Assembly (NCBI GenBank): GCA_017882935.1
Contig: JADGOP010000043.1
Span: 1 to 10,448, forward strand
DNA length: 10,448 bases
Direction of reading: 5' to 3'
Source: Actinomycetota bacterium
Lineage (GTDB): Bacteria; Actinomycetota; Acidimicrobiia; Acidimicrobiales; Iamiaceae
In this document: positions 1 to 5,978 of the stretch, in pieces
Position numbering within the stretch: the stretch's first letter is position 1
Layout of the letters: every line of letters starts with the position of its first letter
Notes under the pieces: model-generated
Told to the model about the DNA's origin: nothing
Database searches by the model: none
What the model saw: only the letters and a program-made list of their open reading frames with translations
Made by a program: the position numbers and the translations under genes

Positions 1-1027
1 GGGGTCATGGCCGTGCTGGCCCTCGGCGTGCTCACCACCAGCCTCGAGTCCACGGCCACCCAGATCCTCAAGGTCGGGAACGCCGACTTCAGCGTGGCCC
101 AGAAGCACCAGGACCTGCTCAACAGCATCATCGGCACCGACGACATCGCGGCGATGGCCAAGGTGCCGGGGGTGGCCAGCGTCGTCGGCGCGCTCATCCA
201 GACCGACAAGTACGACGCCTCCCACCCGGGCGTCATCGAGGTGGGCCTCGCACCCAACGCGCAGGGCCCCTTCGGGGTGGTGCTGCTCGACGGGCACTCG
301 TACGCGCAAAACAGCCCCGACCAGGTCATGCTCGGCTACGTGCTCGCCAGGAGCATCCACAAGAACGTGGGCGACACCCTGAAGATGGGCGGCCACCTGC
401 GCCACGTCACGGGCATCTACCGCACCAACGTGTCGTTCGGTGACTCCACCATGATGTTCCCGCTCACCACCCTCCAGACCGAGAACCAGCTCACCGGGCA
501 GGTCACGCTCGGGTTCGTGAAGGTGAAGCCCGGGTACGCGAAGGACACCGTGGCCAAGGCCATCGACAAGCGCTTCATCCAGTACGCCTCGATCCAGTCG
601 TTCTCCGACTACGGGCGCACCGATCGCACCCTGATCCTCATCACCGCGGCCAACACCGGCGGCACCATCCTCGCCGCCGTCATCGCCATCACCGGCGTGC
701 TCAACACCACGTTGCTGTCGTTCTTCGAGCGCACCCGCGAGTTCGGGGTGCTGCGGTCCATCGGCTGGAGCCGCTGGCGCGTCATCTCGCTGGTCATCGG
801 CGAGGTCATCATGATGGCCGTCGTCGGGGCCGCGCTCGGCGTGTGGCTCGGCTGGATGGCGGTGAACGTGCTCCAGCACCTGAACCAGCTGCGCGGCTAC
901 TTCGTGCCCACCTACGACGCGGAGGTGTTCGGCCGGGCCCTCTACTTCGCCTTCATCGTGGCGCTGCTCGGGGCGCTGTACCCCGCGGTGCGCGCCGCCA
1001 TGCTGTCACCACTGGATGCCCTGCGCC

Positions 1028-1035
<8 letters not shown>
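1..1035 (+). CDS. ABC transporter permease, MacB/FtsX family (5' end missing)
   Basis: This is the C-terminal part of an integral-membrane ABC permease. The frame is open from base 1, so the gene begins upstream; the ATG at base 7 lies inside what looks like the end of the first membrane helix and is probably not the true start. Counting from that ATG, residues 15-205 form a soluble extracytoplasmic MacB-type periplasmic core domain. The FtsX domain follows: a helix at about 208-238, the characteristic cytoplasmic loop ERTREFGVLRSIGW at 241-254, a helix at about 259-289 and a last helix at about 311-327 ending in the family-typical PLDALRHE. Permeases of this type do not use a transport channel; they couple ATP hydrolysis to extracytoplasmic movements (MacB, LolCE, FtsX). 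The ATPase gene overlaps the end of this one, so the two form one transporter. The substrate cannot be told from sequence. Confidence 0.9.
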
Positions 1036-1828
<793 letters not shown>

Positions 1829-1840
1829 CTTCCCTGGTTG

Positions 1841-2326
1841 CTACGACGACGAGGGCTTGAAGCGTTCCTGGAGCTCGCGGTAGGCGGCGTTGACCAGCCG
1901 CATGGTGGTCTCGCTGCTGGCCCGCTGCTCGGGGCTGGCGTCCTGCAGGCGGTCGGGGTGGTGCAGCTTCGCGAGCTGGCGGTGCGCCGCCACGATCTCG
2001 TCCCACGTGGCAGTGGAGCGCAGGCCGAGGACCGCGTAGGGGTCGTCGGGCTCGCGTGGCAGCTCCGCCTCGCCCTCGGTGAAGGTGTCGGCGCCCTCGG
2101 CCCAGTCGAAGAGCGACTCCGAGCTGAACTGCTTCTCGAACTGCGAGACGCGCTCGGGCTCGCGTTCGCGTTCGTCGTCGGGGCGCTCGGTCGGCGCCCA
2201 GGCCCGCTCGAGGTCTTCACGCGCGGCCCACCACGCGTGCTCGCCGTCGGACAGGCTCACGAACTCCGGGTCCGCCACCTTCTGCTTGCCGCCGTCGCCG
2301 CGACGACCACGATTCCACACCGCCAT
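1841..2326 (-). CDS. J-domain protein with C-terminal J domain
   Basis: This 161-residue protein has a J domain at its C-terminus (about residues 94-158): DPYAVLGL opens helix I, and the invariant HPD tripeptide that stimulates Hsp70 ATPase is at 123-125 (LHHPDRL), followed by helix III (RLVNAAYREL). J proteins recruit DnaK to particular clients. The N-terminal 90 residues are not a DnaJ Gly/Phe region. They contain a Trp-rich patch (EHAWWAAREDLERAW, about 29-43) and a very acidic/Arg stretch, and may be the client- or site-specifying part. No zinc finger or DnaJ C-terminal domain is present, so this is a class C co-chaperone rather than DnaJ. The start is ATG, with a purine-rich GGAGGGGTGA (minus strand, 2342-2333) upstream. 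The N-terminal part is not a domain I recognise. Confidence 0.85.
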   Translation of the reverse strand: MAVWNRGRRGDGGKQKVADPEFVSLSDGEHAWWAAREDLERAWAPTERPDDEREREPERVSQFEKQFSSESLFDWAEGADTFTEGEAELPREPDDPYAVLGLRSTATWDEIVAAHRQLAKLHHPDRLQDASPEQRASSETTMRLVNAAYRELQERFKPSSS

Positions 2327-2332
2327 GCCCGA

Positions 2333-2342
2333 TCACCCCTCC
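2333..2342 (-). promoter_or_regulatory. Ribosome binding site of the J-domain gene
   Basis: Read on the minus strand, GGAGGGGTGA precedes the ATG at 2326. GGAGG is about 11 nt from the start, and the overlapping GGGGTGA is closer, so it supports this start codon. Confidence 0.5.
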
Positions 2343-2351
2343 GCCCCCGAC

Positions 2352-2405
2352 CTGGGAGCCCAACTCCCGGTCTGGGAGCCCCGCACCACCCTAGTGCGAG
2401 CGGGG
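2352..2405. repeat. Direct repeat and nested hairpins between two minus-strand genes
   Basis: The 93-bp gap between the Rrf2 gene end and the J-domain gene start contains CTGGGAGCCC twice (2352-2361 and 2372-2381, a 20-bp period). Two stems are possible: GGGAG/CTCCC (2354-2358 with 2364-2368) and CCCCGC/GCGGGG (2379-2384 with 2400-2405). The outer stem encloses the putative -10 box of the J-domain gene. This could be the terminator of the Rrf2 gene or a control site of the next gene; sequence alone does not decide. Confidence 0.35.
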
Positions 2406-2414
2406 TGAAAGCAA
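2388..2414 (-). promoter_or_regulatory. Putative promoter of the J-domain gene
   Basis: On the minus strand TAGGGT (2393-2388) fits the actinobacterial TAnnnT -10 box, with TTGCTT (2414-2409) 15 bp upstream as a poor -35. The start codon lies 62 nt downstream. The same TAGGGT hexamer occurs before the lpd gene. Spacing is shorter than the usual 17 bp, so confidence is low. Confidence 0.3.
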
Positions 2415-2419
2415 GCGGG

Positions 2420-2899
2420 TCAGTCGGCCGCGTCCCGGTCCATCCCCGACAACCAGGCATCGGGCTGCTCGCTGAGCGTCTGCAGGCGCTTCGGCAGGGT
2501 GCCGCTGACCAGGGCGGCGATGCTGACGTTCTCGAGCACGTTGCGCATCCCGGCCCGCAGCACCACCCACACCTCGGTGAGGTGGGTGGCCGCACCCTGG
2601 TAGTCGAGCGCCTCCGGGCGCATCCCCCGGACGCTGGCGAGGGGGCCGTGGACGGCGCGCACCACGTCGGCGATGAAGATCTTGTCGGCGGGCCGTGCGA
2701 GCCGGTAGCCCCCGTCGGTGCCGCGCCGGGTCGACACCAGCCCCGCCATGCGCAGCTCGCGCATGATGTTCTTGAGGAAGTGCTCCGGGATCTCCTGGCT
2801 CGCCGCCAGGTCGTCGGCCTTGACCGCGATCGCCGGGTCGGACACGGCCAGCTCCGCCAAGGCGCGCACCGCGTAGTCGACCTTGGCAGGGATCTCCAC
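2420..2899 (-). CDS. Rrf2-family transcriptional regulator without cluster cysteines
   Basis: This 159-residue protein has the Rrf2 fold. An N-terminal winged helix (VEIPAKVDYAVRALAELA at the start, recognition region IPEHFLKNIMRELRMAGLV at 37-55, wing STRRGTDGGYRLARP at 56-70) is followed by a linker and a long dimerisation helix (about 105-130). Members such as IscR, NsrR and RsrR usually bind an Fe-S cluster through cysteines near residues 90-105. This protein has no cysteine at all; the corresponding stretch is VRGMRPEALDYQGAATHL. It either senses something else or is a constitutive DNA binder. I chose GTG 2899 because the protein then starts exactly at the conserved first helix; no Shine-Dalgarno precedes it, but a -10-like CATACT ends 6 nt upstream, suggesting a leaderless message. 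The open frame continues far upstream, but only as a shadow of other genes. It is divergent from the dehydrogenase gene and may regulate it or itself. Confidence 0.88.
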   Translation of the reverse strand: MEIPAKVDYAVRALAELAVSDPAIAVKADDLAASQEIPEHFLKNIMRELRMAGLVSTRRGTDGGYRLARPADKIFIADVVRAVHGPLASVRGMRPEALDYQGAATHLTEVWVVLRAGMRNVLENVSIAALVSGTLPKRLQTLSEQPDAWLSGMDRDAAD

Positions 2900-2905
2900 G
2901 GCGTG

Positions 2906-2922
2906 AGTATGGCGCACGCGTG
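2906..2922 (-). promoter_or_regulatory. Putative leaderless promoter of the Rrf2-type gene with adjacent palindrome
   Basis: On the minus strand CATACT (2911-2906, four of six matches to TATAAT) is followed by 6 nt and then the GTG start at 2899, the spacing expected for a transcript beginning at the start codon. CACGCGTG (2915-2922), a perfect 8-bp palindrome, lies just upstream where a repressor would block polymerase; autoregulation is a guess. No convincing -35 is seen. Confidence 0.35.
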
Positions 2923-2970
2923 TCCCGCGACCGGGCGGGCGCCGGCTCGGCACCCTGTCGGCTCGCAGAC

Positions 2971-2992
2971 TTGACCGGTCAGTCAATATGCT
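2971..2992 (+). promoter_or_regulatory. Operator-like palindrome and putative leaderless promoter of the dehydrogenase gene
   Basis: TTGACCGGTCAGTCAA (2971-2986) contains the perfect palindrome TGACCGGTCA (2972-2981) and outer inverted ends TTGAC/GTCAA. It overlaps the expected spacer of a -10 box TATGCT (2987-2992), which ends 6 nt before the ATG at 2999. No Shine-Dalgarno is present, so the message is probably leaderless. The motif resembles TetR-family operators seen near acyl-CoA metabolism genes in actinobacteria; no TetR gene is in the window, and the divergent Rrf2 protein is the other candidate binder. Confidence 0.5.
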
Positions 2993-2998
2993 CCGGAC

Positions 2999-3775
2999 AT
3001 GGAACTCAATGGGATCTCCGCAATCGTCACCGGTGGGGCCTCGGGCCTCGGCGAGGCCACGGCTCGCCTGCTCGCCGAGCGTGGCGCCAAGGTCGTCGTG
3101 GCCGACATGAACGCCGAGAAGGGCGAGGCCGTCGCCGCCGACATCAAGGGCGCGTTCGTCTCGGTCGACGTCACCAACACCGACCAGGTCATCGCCGCCA
3201 CCGAGGCCGCCAAGGACCTCGGCCCACTGCGCGCCCTCGTCAACTGCGCGGGCGTGGGCTGGGCCACCCGCACCATCGGCAAGGACGGCGAGTACAGCTC
3301 GGCGCACGACCTCGACGTCTTCCGCAAGGTGATCGAGATCAACCTCGTGGGCACCTTCAACTGCATCCGCATCGCCGCCACGGCCATGTCGCAGGAGGAG
3401 GCCCTCGACGACAACGAGCACGGCGCCATCGTCAACACCGCCTCGCTCGCCGCGTTCGACGGCCAGATCGGCCAGGCCTCGTACTCGGCCTCCAAGGGTG
3501 GCGTCGTCGGCATGACCCTCCCCATCGCCCGCGACCTCTCGGCCGTCGGCGTCCGCGTCAACACCATCGCCCCGGGCCTCATCGACACGCCGATCTACGG
3601 CGCCGGCGAGGCCTCCGAGCAGTTCAAGGACAAGCTCAAGAAGGACGTGCTGTTCCCGAAGCGCCTCGGCTACGGCACCGAGTTCGCCTCCCTGGCCGTC
3701 GAGTTGCTGAGCAACAGCTACCTCAACGCCGAGACCATCCGCATCGACGGTGGGGCACGCCTCCAGCCGAAGTGA
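2999..3775 (+). CDS. Short-chain dehydrogenase, 3-hydroxyacyl-CoA dehydrogenase type II (HSD17B10-like)
   Basis: This classical SDR of 258 residues is of normal family length. The Rossmann glycine motif TGGASGLG is at 11-18, and an acidic D36 after the second strand points to NAD rather than NADP. NCAG is at 82-85. The catalytic tetrad is N115, S149 (in NTAS), Y162 and K166 (YSASKGG), with the PG motif at 192-193. The stretch QIGQASYSASKGGVVGMTLPI and the ending IRIDGGARL resemble human HSD17B10 and bacterial 3-hydroxy-2-methylbutyryl-CoA dehydrogenases, which oxidise 3-hydroxyacyl-CoAs in isoleucine or fatty-acid breakdown. That substrate is inferred from resemblance. It stands alone on its strand, with a putative operator and -10 box right at the ATG, so it is probably a regulated single-gene unit ending at the composite stem-loop downstream. 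Confidence 0.92.
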   Translation: MELNGISAIVTGGASGLGEATARLLAERGAKVVVADMNAEKGEAVAADIKGAFVSVDVTNTDQVIAATEAAKDLGPLRALVNCAGVGWATRTIGKDGEYSSAHDLDVFRKVIEINLVGTFNCIRIAATAMSQEEALDDNEHGAIVNTASLAAFDGQIGQASYSASKGGVVGMTLPIARDLSAVGVRVNTIAPGLIDTPIYGAGEASEQFKDKLKKDVLFPKRLGYGTEFASLAVELLSNSYLNAETIRIDGGARLQPK

Positions 3776-3795
3776 CCTGACACGACGTCGTTGGA

Positions 3796-3844
3796 TCCGG
3801 GTGGGTCCTCCCCACGAGCTTTCGTGGGGGTGGGTCCACCCGGA
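3796..3844. terminator. Composite stem-loop between convergent genes, REP-like or two-way terminator
   Basis: An outer 9-bp stem TCCGGGTGG/CCACCCGGA (3796-3804 with 3836-3844) encloses an inner 8-bp stem CCCCACGA/TCGTGGGG (3810-3817 with 3822-3829) closed by a GCTT loop, with small internal bulges between. GTGGGTCC also occurs as a direct repeat at 3801-3808 and 3830-3837. The structure begins 20 nt after the dehydrogenase stop and ends 29 nt from the stop of the convergent HAD gene. There is no U-tract, which is common for high-GC actinobacterial terminators; it could equally be one copy of a dispersed repeat. Confidence 0.65.
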
Positions 3845-3858
3845 GCCCGTCTTCGGGC
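3845..3858. terminator. Second small hairpin after the composite stem-loop
   Basis: GCCCG/CGGGC (3845-3849 with 3854-3858) closes a TCTT loop and starts immediately after the larger stem-loop, 15 nt from the HAD gene's stop codon. Read on the minus strand it is the first hairpin met by polymerase leaving that gene, so it may be that gene's own terminator. Confidence 0.4.
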
Positions 3859-3873
3859 GGGCCAGCCGACCGC

Positions 3874-4497
3874 TCAGGCGTTGCGCTTGGCGCGACGGCC
3901 GATCCACCGCGGGTGGGTCGCCATGCCGAGCAGCTCGTCGTCGCCAGACGAGTCGCCGTAGGCCCACAGCTCGGTGGCGGGCCGCTCGCCGAACCAGGCG
4001 GTGAGGCGGCTGGCCTTCTCGGGGCCACGCACGTTCGGGCCGGCGAGGTTGCCGGTGAGGCGGTCGTCGGCGCCGACCTCGAACTCGACCGCGATGACGT
4101 GGTCGAACCCGAGGGTGTGGGCGAGCGGCTCGAGGTAGTAGGCGAGCGAGGCCGACACGATGACCAGCTCGTGGCCCTCGGTGCGGTGCCAGCGCACCCG
4201 CTCGGTCATCTCGGGGCGCAGCACGTGGCCGAGGCCCACGGCGTAGTCGTGGCCCAGCCGGGTCAGGCGCTCGGGATCGTCGCCGGCCAGCAGGCGCCGC
4301 AGCACCCGGACCTTGCCCTGGTCGCGGTCGGACGCCAGGGCGCGCGACTCGGCTGCCATCGCCATGGCGACGCGGCTGGTGCTGGTGGCCTGCACCAGGA
4401 ACCCGAGCAGCGTGTCGCGCCGGGCCAGGGTGCCGTCGAAGTCGAAGGCTGCGACGGGGCGGTGGTGGCCGGCGTCGGGAGTCTCCGGGCTGCTCAT
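3874..4497 (-). CDS. HAD-IB family phosphatase, phosphoserine phosphatase-like
   Basis: This 207-residue protein carries all four haloacid-dehalogenase motifs. Motif I is DFDGTL, with the nucleophile D19 and acid/base D21. Motif II is S115 in IVSAS, motif III is K161 in GPEKASRL, and motif IV is GDSSGD with D182 and D186. The helical cap between motifs I and II (about 28-100) is the SerB-like subfamily IB cap. Such enzymes dephosphorylate phosphoserine or related small or lipid phosphomonoesters using Mg2+; the exact substrate is not predictable. The start is ATG 4497. No purine-rich ribosome site precedes it, but TACCCT (minus strand 4512-4507) lies 9 nt upstream and could drive its own leaderless transcript. 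It otherwise lies 24 bp after the TIGR01777-type gene on the same strand and may be co-transcribed. A role in the nearby arabinose-lipid pathway is possible but unsupported. Confidence 0.9.
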   Translation of the reverse strand: MSSPETPDAGHHRPVAAFDFDGTLARRDTLLGFLVQATSTSRVAMAMAAESRALASDRDQGKVRVLRRLLAGDDPERLTRLGHDYAVGLGHVLRPEMTERVRWHRTEGHELVIVSASLAYYLEPLAHTLGFDHVIAVEFEVGADDRLTGNLAGPNVRGPEKASRLTAWFGERPATELWAYGDSSGDDELLGMATHPRWIGRRAKRNA

Positions 4498-4506
4498 GGG
4501 AGGACG

Positions 4507-4512
4507 AGGGTA
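4507..4512 (-). promoter_or_regulatory. Putative -10 box of the HAD phosphatase gene
   Basis: On the minus strand GGTACCCTCG, containing the -10-like TACCCT, ends close to the ATG at 4497. A near-identical arrangement, GGTAGCCTCG followed by CCATGAGC, precedes the small membrane peptide at 9242. The recurrence supports a real promoter type, though no -35 is recognisable. Confidence 0.35.
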
Positions 4513-4521
4513 CCCGCCCGC

Positions 4522-5424
4522 TCAGAGCTCGGCGGACAGCGCTTCGTCGAGGACCGGGTGCTCGAAGGTGTACCCCGCGCCGAGGAGCACCTTCGGGGTC
4601 ACCCGCTGGCTCGCGAGCAGCAGGTTGTCGGCCAGCTCGCCCACCCCGAACGGCACGTGGCGCACGAACGTGGGGATCGGCAGGACCGTGGGCCGGTGCA
4701 GTGCCCGCCCGAGAGCGTGGGCGAAGTCGGCGTTGGTCACCGGGTTCGGCGCGGTGAGGTTGACGGGTCCCGACACCGGGTGGTCGAGCAGGAAGCGGAT
4801 CGCCGCCACCTCGTCGGTGAGGCTGATCCAGCTGGTCCACCGTCCGCCACGCCCGACGGGCCCGCCCAGGCCCAGCTTGAACGGCAGCAGCTGCTTGGCG
4901 AGCGCCCCGCCCTTCCCGCTGAGCACGATGCCGGTGCGGATCGTGGCGACGCGCACCCCGGCCTCTGCTGCGGGACGGGTGGCGTCCTCCCACAGGCCGC
5001 ACACCGCGGCCAGGAAGTCGGGGCCCTCACTGCTGGCCTCGTCGAGGAGCTCGTCGCCCCGGTGGCTGCCGTAGTACCCGATGGCCGAGCCGCTGACGAG
5101 CACCTTGGGGCCGTCGTCGAGCTCGGCCAGGGTGTGGGCGAGGAGCGAGGTGGCCTTCACGCGGCTGTCGCGGATGCGGTTCTTCTGCTCGGGGGTCCAG
5201 CGGTGCGACGCGATCCCCTCGCCTGCGAGGTGCACGACCGCGTCGACCCCGGAGAGTGCGGAGGTGTCGATGGCGCCCCCCTCGGGATCCCAGGTGGCCG
5301 AGGCTCCCGACGCCCCCCCCGAGGCGCGGCGGGTGAACGCGGTCACCTCGTGGCCGTCTGCCCGGAGGGATGCCGTGAGGGCGGTGCCGATGAGTCCGTG
5401 CGAACCGGTGAGGGCGACGTGCAT
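4522..5424 (-). CDS. TIGR01777-family NAD(P)-binding epimerase-like protein
   Basis: The 300-residue protein starts with the Rossmann motif TGSHGLIG (6-13) of extended short-chain dehydrogenases. It carries the family's own signatures: VVHLAGEGI at 63-71, WTPEQKNRIRDSR at 76-88, the active-site region SGSAIGYYG at 111-119, WTSWISLTDEVAA at 196-208, and a C-terminal DUF1731-type segment (about 250-297). E. coli YfcH and the cyanobacterial or plant SulA-like proteins belong here; reported roles include cell-division effects, but no reaction is established, so I give none. The start is ATG, with GGGAG about 8-12 nt upstream on the minus strand. An 8-base C run (plus strand 5313-5320) falls at codons 35-37, a place prone to slippage or sequencing error, but the frame is intact. 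It is the likely first gene of a two-gene unit with the HAD phosphatase. Confidence 0.9.
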   Translation of the reverse strand: MHVALTGSHGLIGTALTASLRADGHEVTAFTRRASGGASGASATWDPEGGAIDTSALSGVDAVVHLAGEGIASHRWTPEQKNRIRDSRVKATSLLAHTLAELDDGPKVLVSGSAIGYYGSHRGDELLDEASSEGPDFLAAVCGLWEDATRPAAEAGVRVATIRTGIVLSGKGGALAKQLLPFKLGLGGPVGRGGRWTSWISLTDEVAAIRFLLDHPVSGPVNLTAPNPVTNADFAHALGRALHRPTVLPIPTFVRHVPFGVGELADNLLLASQRVTPKVLLGAGYTFEHPVLDEALSAEL

Positions 5425-5570
5425 GGGGAGCTCTCCCTGAGGTCGGTCGGTCCCGGAACGACCGGGACAGCTCCAGCAAACTACGGTCGGCCGCCACGTT
5501 CACCCCTACCGGACGCCGGACGTCTCCCCCGGGTGCGCCTCCCCCGCTGACGCGGAGAAACGGAGCTCAC
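5425..5570. promoter_or_regulatory. Divergent intergenic region with hairpin and weak promoters
   Basis: These 146 bp must hold the promoters of the TIGR01777-type gene (-) and mscL (+). GTCCCGG/CCGGGAC (5450-5456 with 5462-5468, 5-nt loop) is a clean inverted repeat that would fold in the leader of the minus-strand gene or serve as an operator. Candidate -10 boxes are TAGTTT on the minus strand (5483-5478, 59 nt before the ATG at 5424) and TACGGT on the plus strand (5482-5487). They overlap each other and lack good -35 elements. Confidence 0.35.
5562..5565 (+). promoter_or_regulatory. Ribosome binding site deciding the GTG start of mscL
   Basis: GGAG lies 5 nt before GTG 5571, which gives the family-typical MscL N-terminus (KKLLEEFRDFINQGN). 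Confidence 0.6.
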
Positions 5571-5963
5571 GTGAAGAAGCTGTTGGAAGAGTTCAGGGAC
5601 TTCATCAACCAGGGCAACCTCATCGAGCTCGCCGTGGCGTTCATCCTGGGTCTGGCGATCAAGTCCCTGATCGACTCGCTCGTGAACGACGTGGTGATGC
5701 CGGTCGTCGGCGCCATCTTCGGCAAGCCCTCGTTCGACGCCCTCACCCTCAAGATCGGTGACGGCGTCGTCTTCTACGGCCGCTTCCTCTCGGCCATCGT
5801 CAACTTCCTGATCATCGCCGTGGTGATCTTCTTCATGGTGAAGATCTACGAGAAGCTGGTGAGTCTGAAGGGTCCCAAGGCCGAAGAGGCCAAGGAGCAG
5901 GACGAGAAGGACGTGCTGATCGAGATCCGCGACCTGCTGGCGCAGCAGAACCGCCAGAGCTGA
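5571..5963 (+). CDS. mscL: Large-conductance mechanosensitive channel MscL
   Basis: MscL is a homopentameric inner-membrane pore that opens under membrane tension and releases solutes during osmotic downshock. The 130-residue protein has every family part: an amphipathic N-terminal helix (2-13), the conserved GN pair at 15-16, pore-lining helix TM1 (about 17-45) with NDVVMPVVG, a short extracytoplasmic loop (about 51-69), TM2 (about 70-95), and a charged cytoplasmic helix (102-125, DVLIEIRDLLAQQ) that forms the C-terminal bundle. Aligned through the GN motif, the hydrophobic gate position that is Val23 in E. coli and Val21 in M. tuberculosis is Phe24 here, a bulkier residue. The gene is monocistronic. 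It is convergent with dprE1, with only 15 bp between the stops and no clear terminator. Confidence 0.95.
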   Translation: MKKLLEEFRDFINQGNLIELAVAFILGLAIKSLIDSLVNDVVMPVVGAIFGKPSFDALTLKIGDGVVFYGRFLSAIVNFLIIAVVIFFMVKIYEKLVSLKGPKAEEAKEQDEKDVLIEIRDLLAQQNRQS

Positions 5964-5978
5964 CCCGCAGAGCGCCGC

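Noticed and set aside
2971..2976. TTGACC as a -35 box of the dehydrogenase gene.
   Set aside because: It is only 10 bp from the TATGCT box, too close for a -35/-10 pair, and a box 17 bp downstream would overlap the ATG. It is better explained as half of the palindrome.
2420..5002. An 860-codon open frame on the minus strand that includes the Rrf2 protein.
   Set aside because: Only the last 159 codons are protein-like. The rest is antisense to the dehydrogenase or out of frame with the HAD and TIGR01777 genes, with Arg/Pro/His-rich composition typical of shadow frames in high-GC DNA.
5313..5320. Run of eight C residues in the TIGR01777-type gene as a phase-variation tract.
   Set aside because: The frame is intact and such runs arise easily at this GC content; no surface or phase-variable function is suggested.
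3913..5550. A 545-codon plus-strand open frame opposite the HAD and TIGR01777 genes.
   Set aside because: It is a composition artefact antisense to two clearly recognisable genes, rich in Gly/Val/Glu/Arg with no domain.
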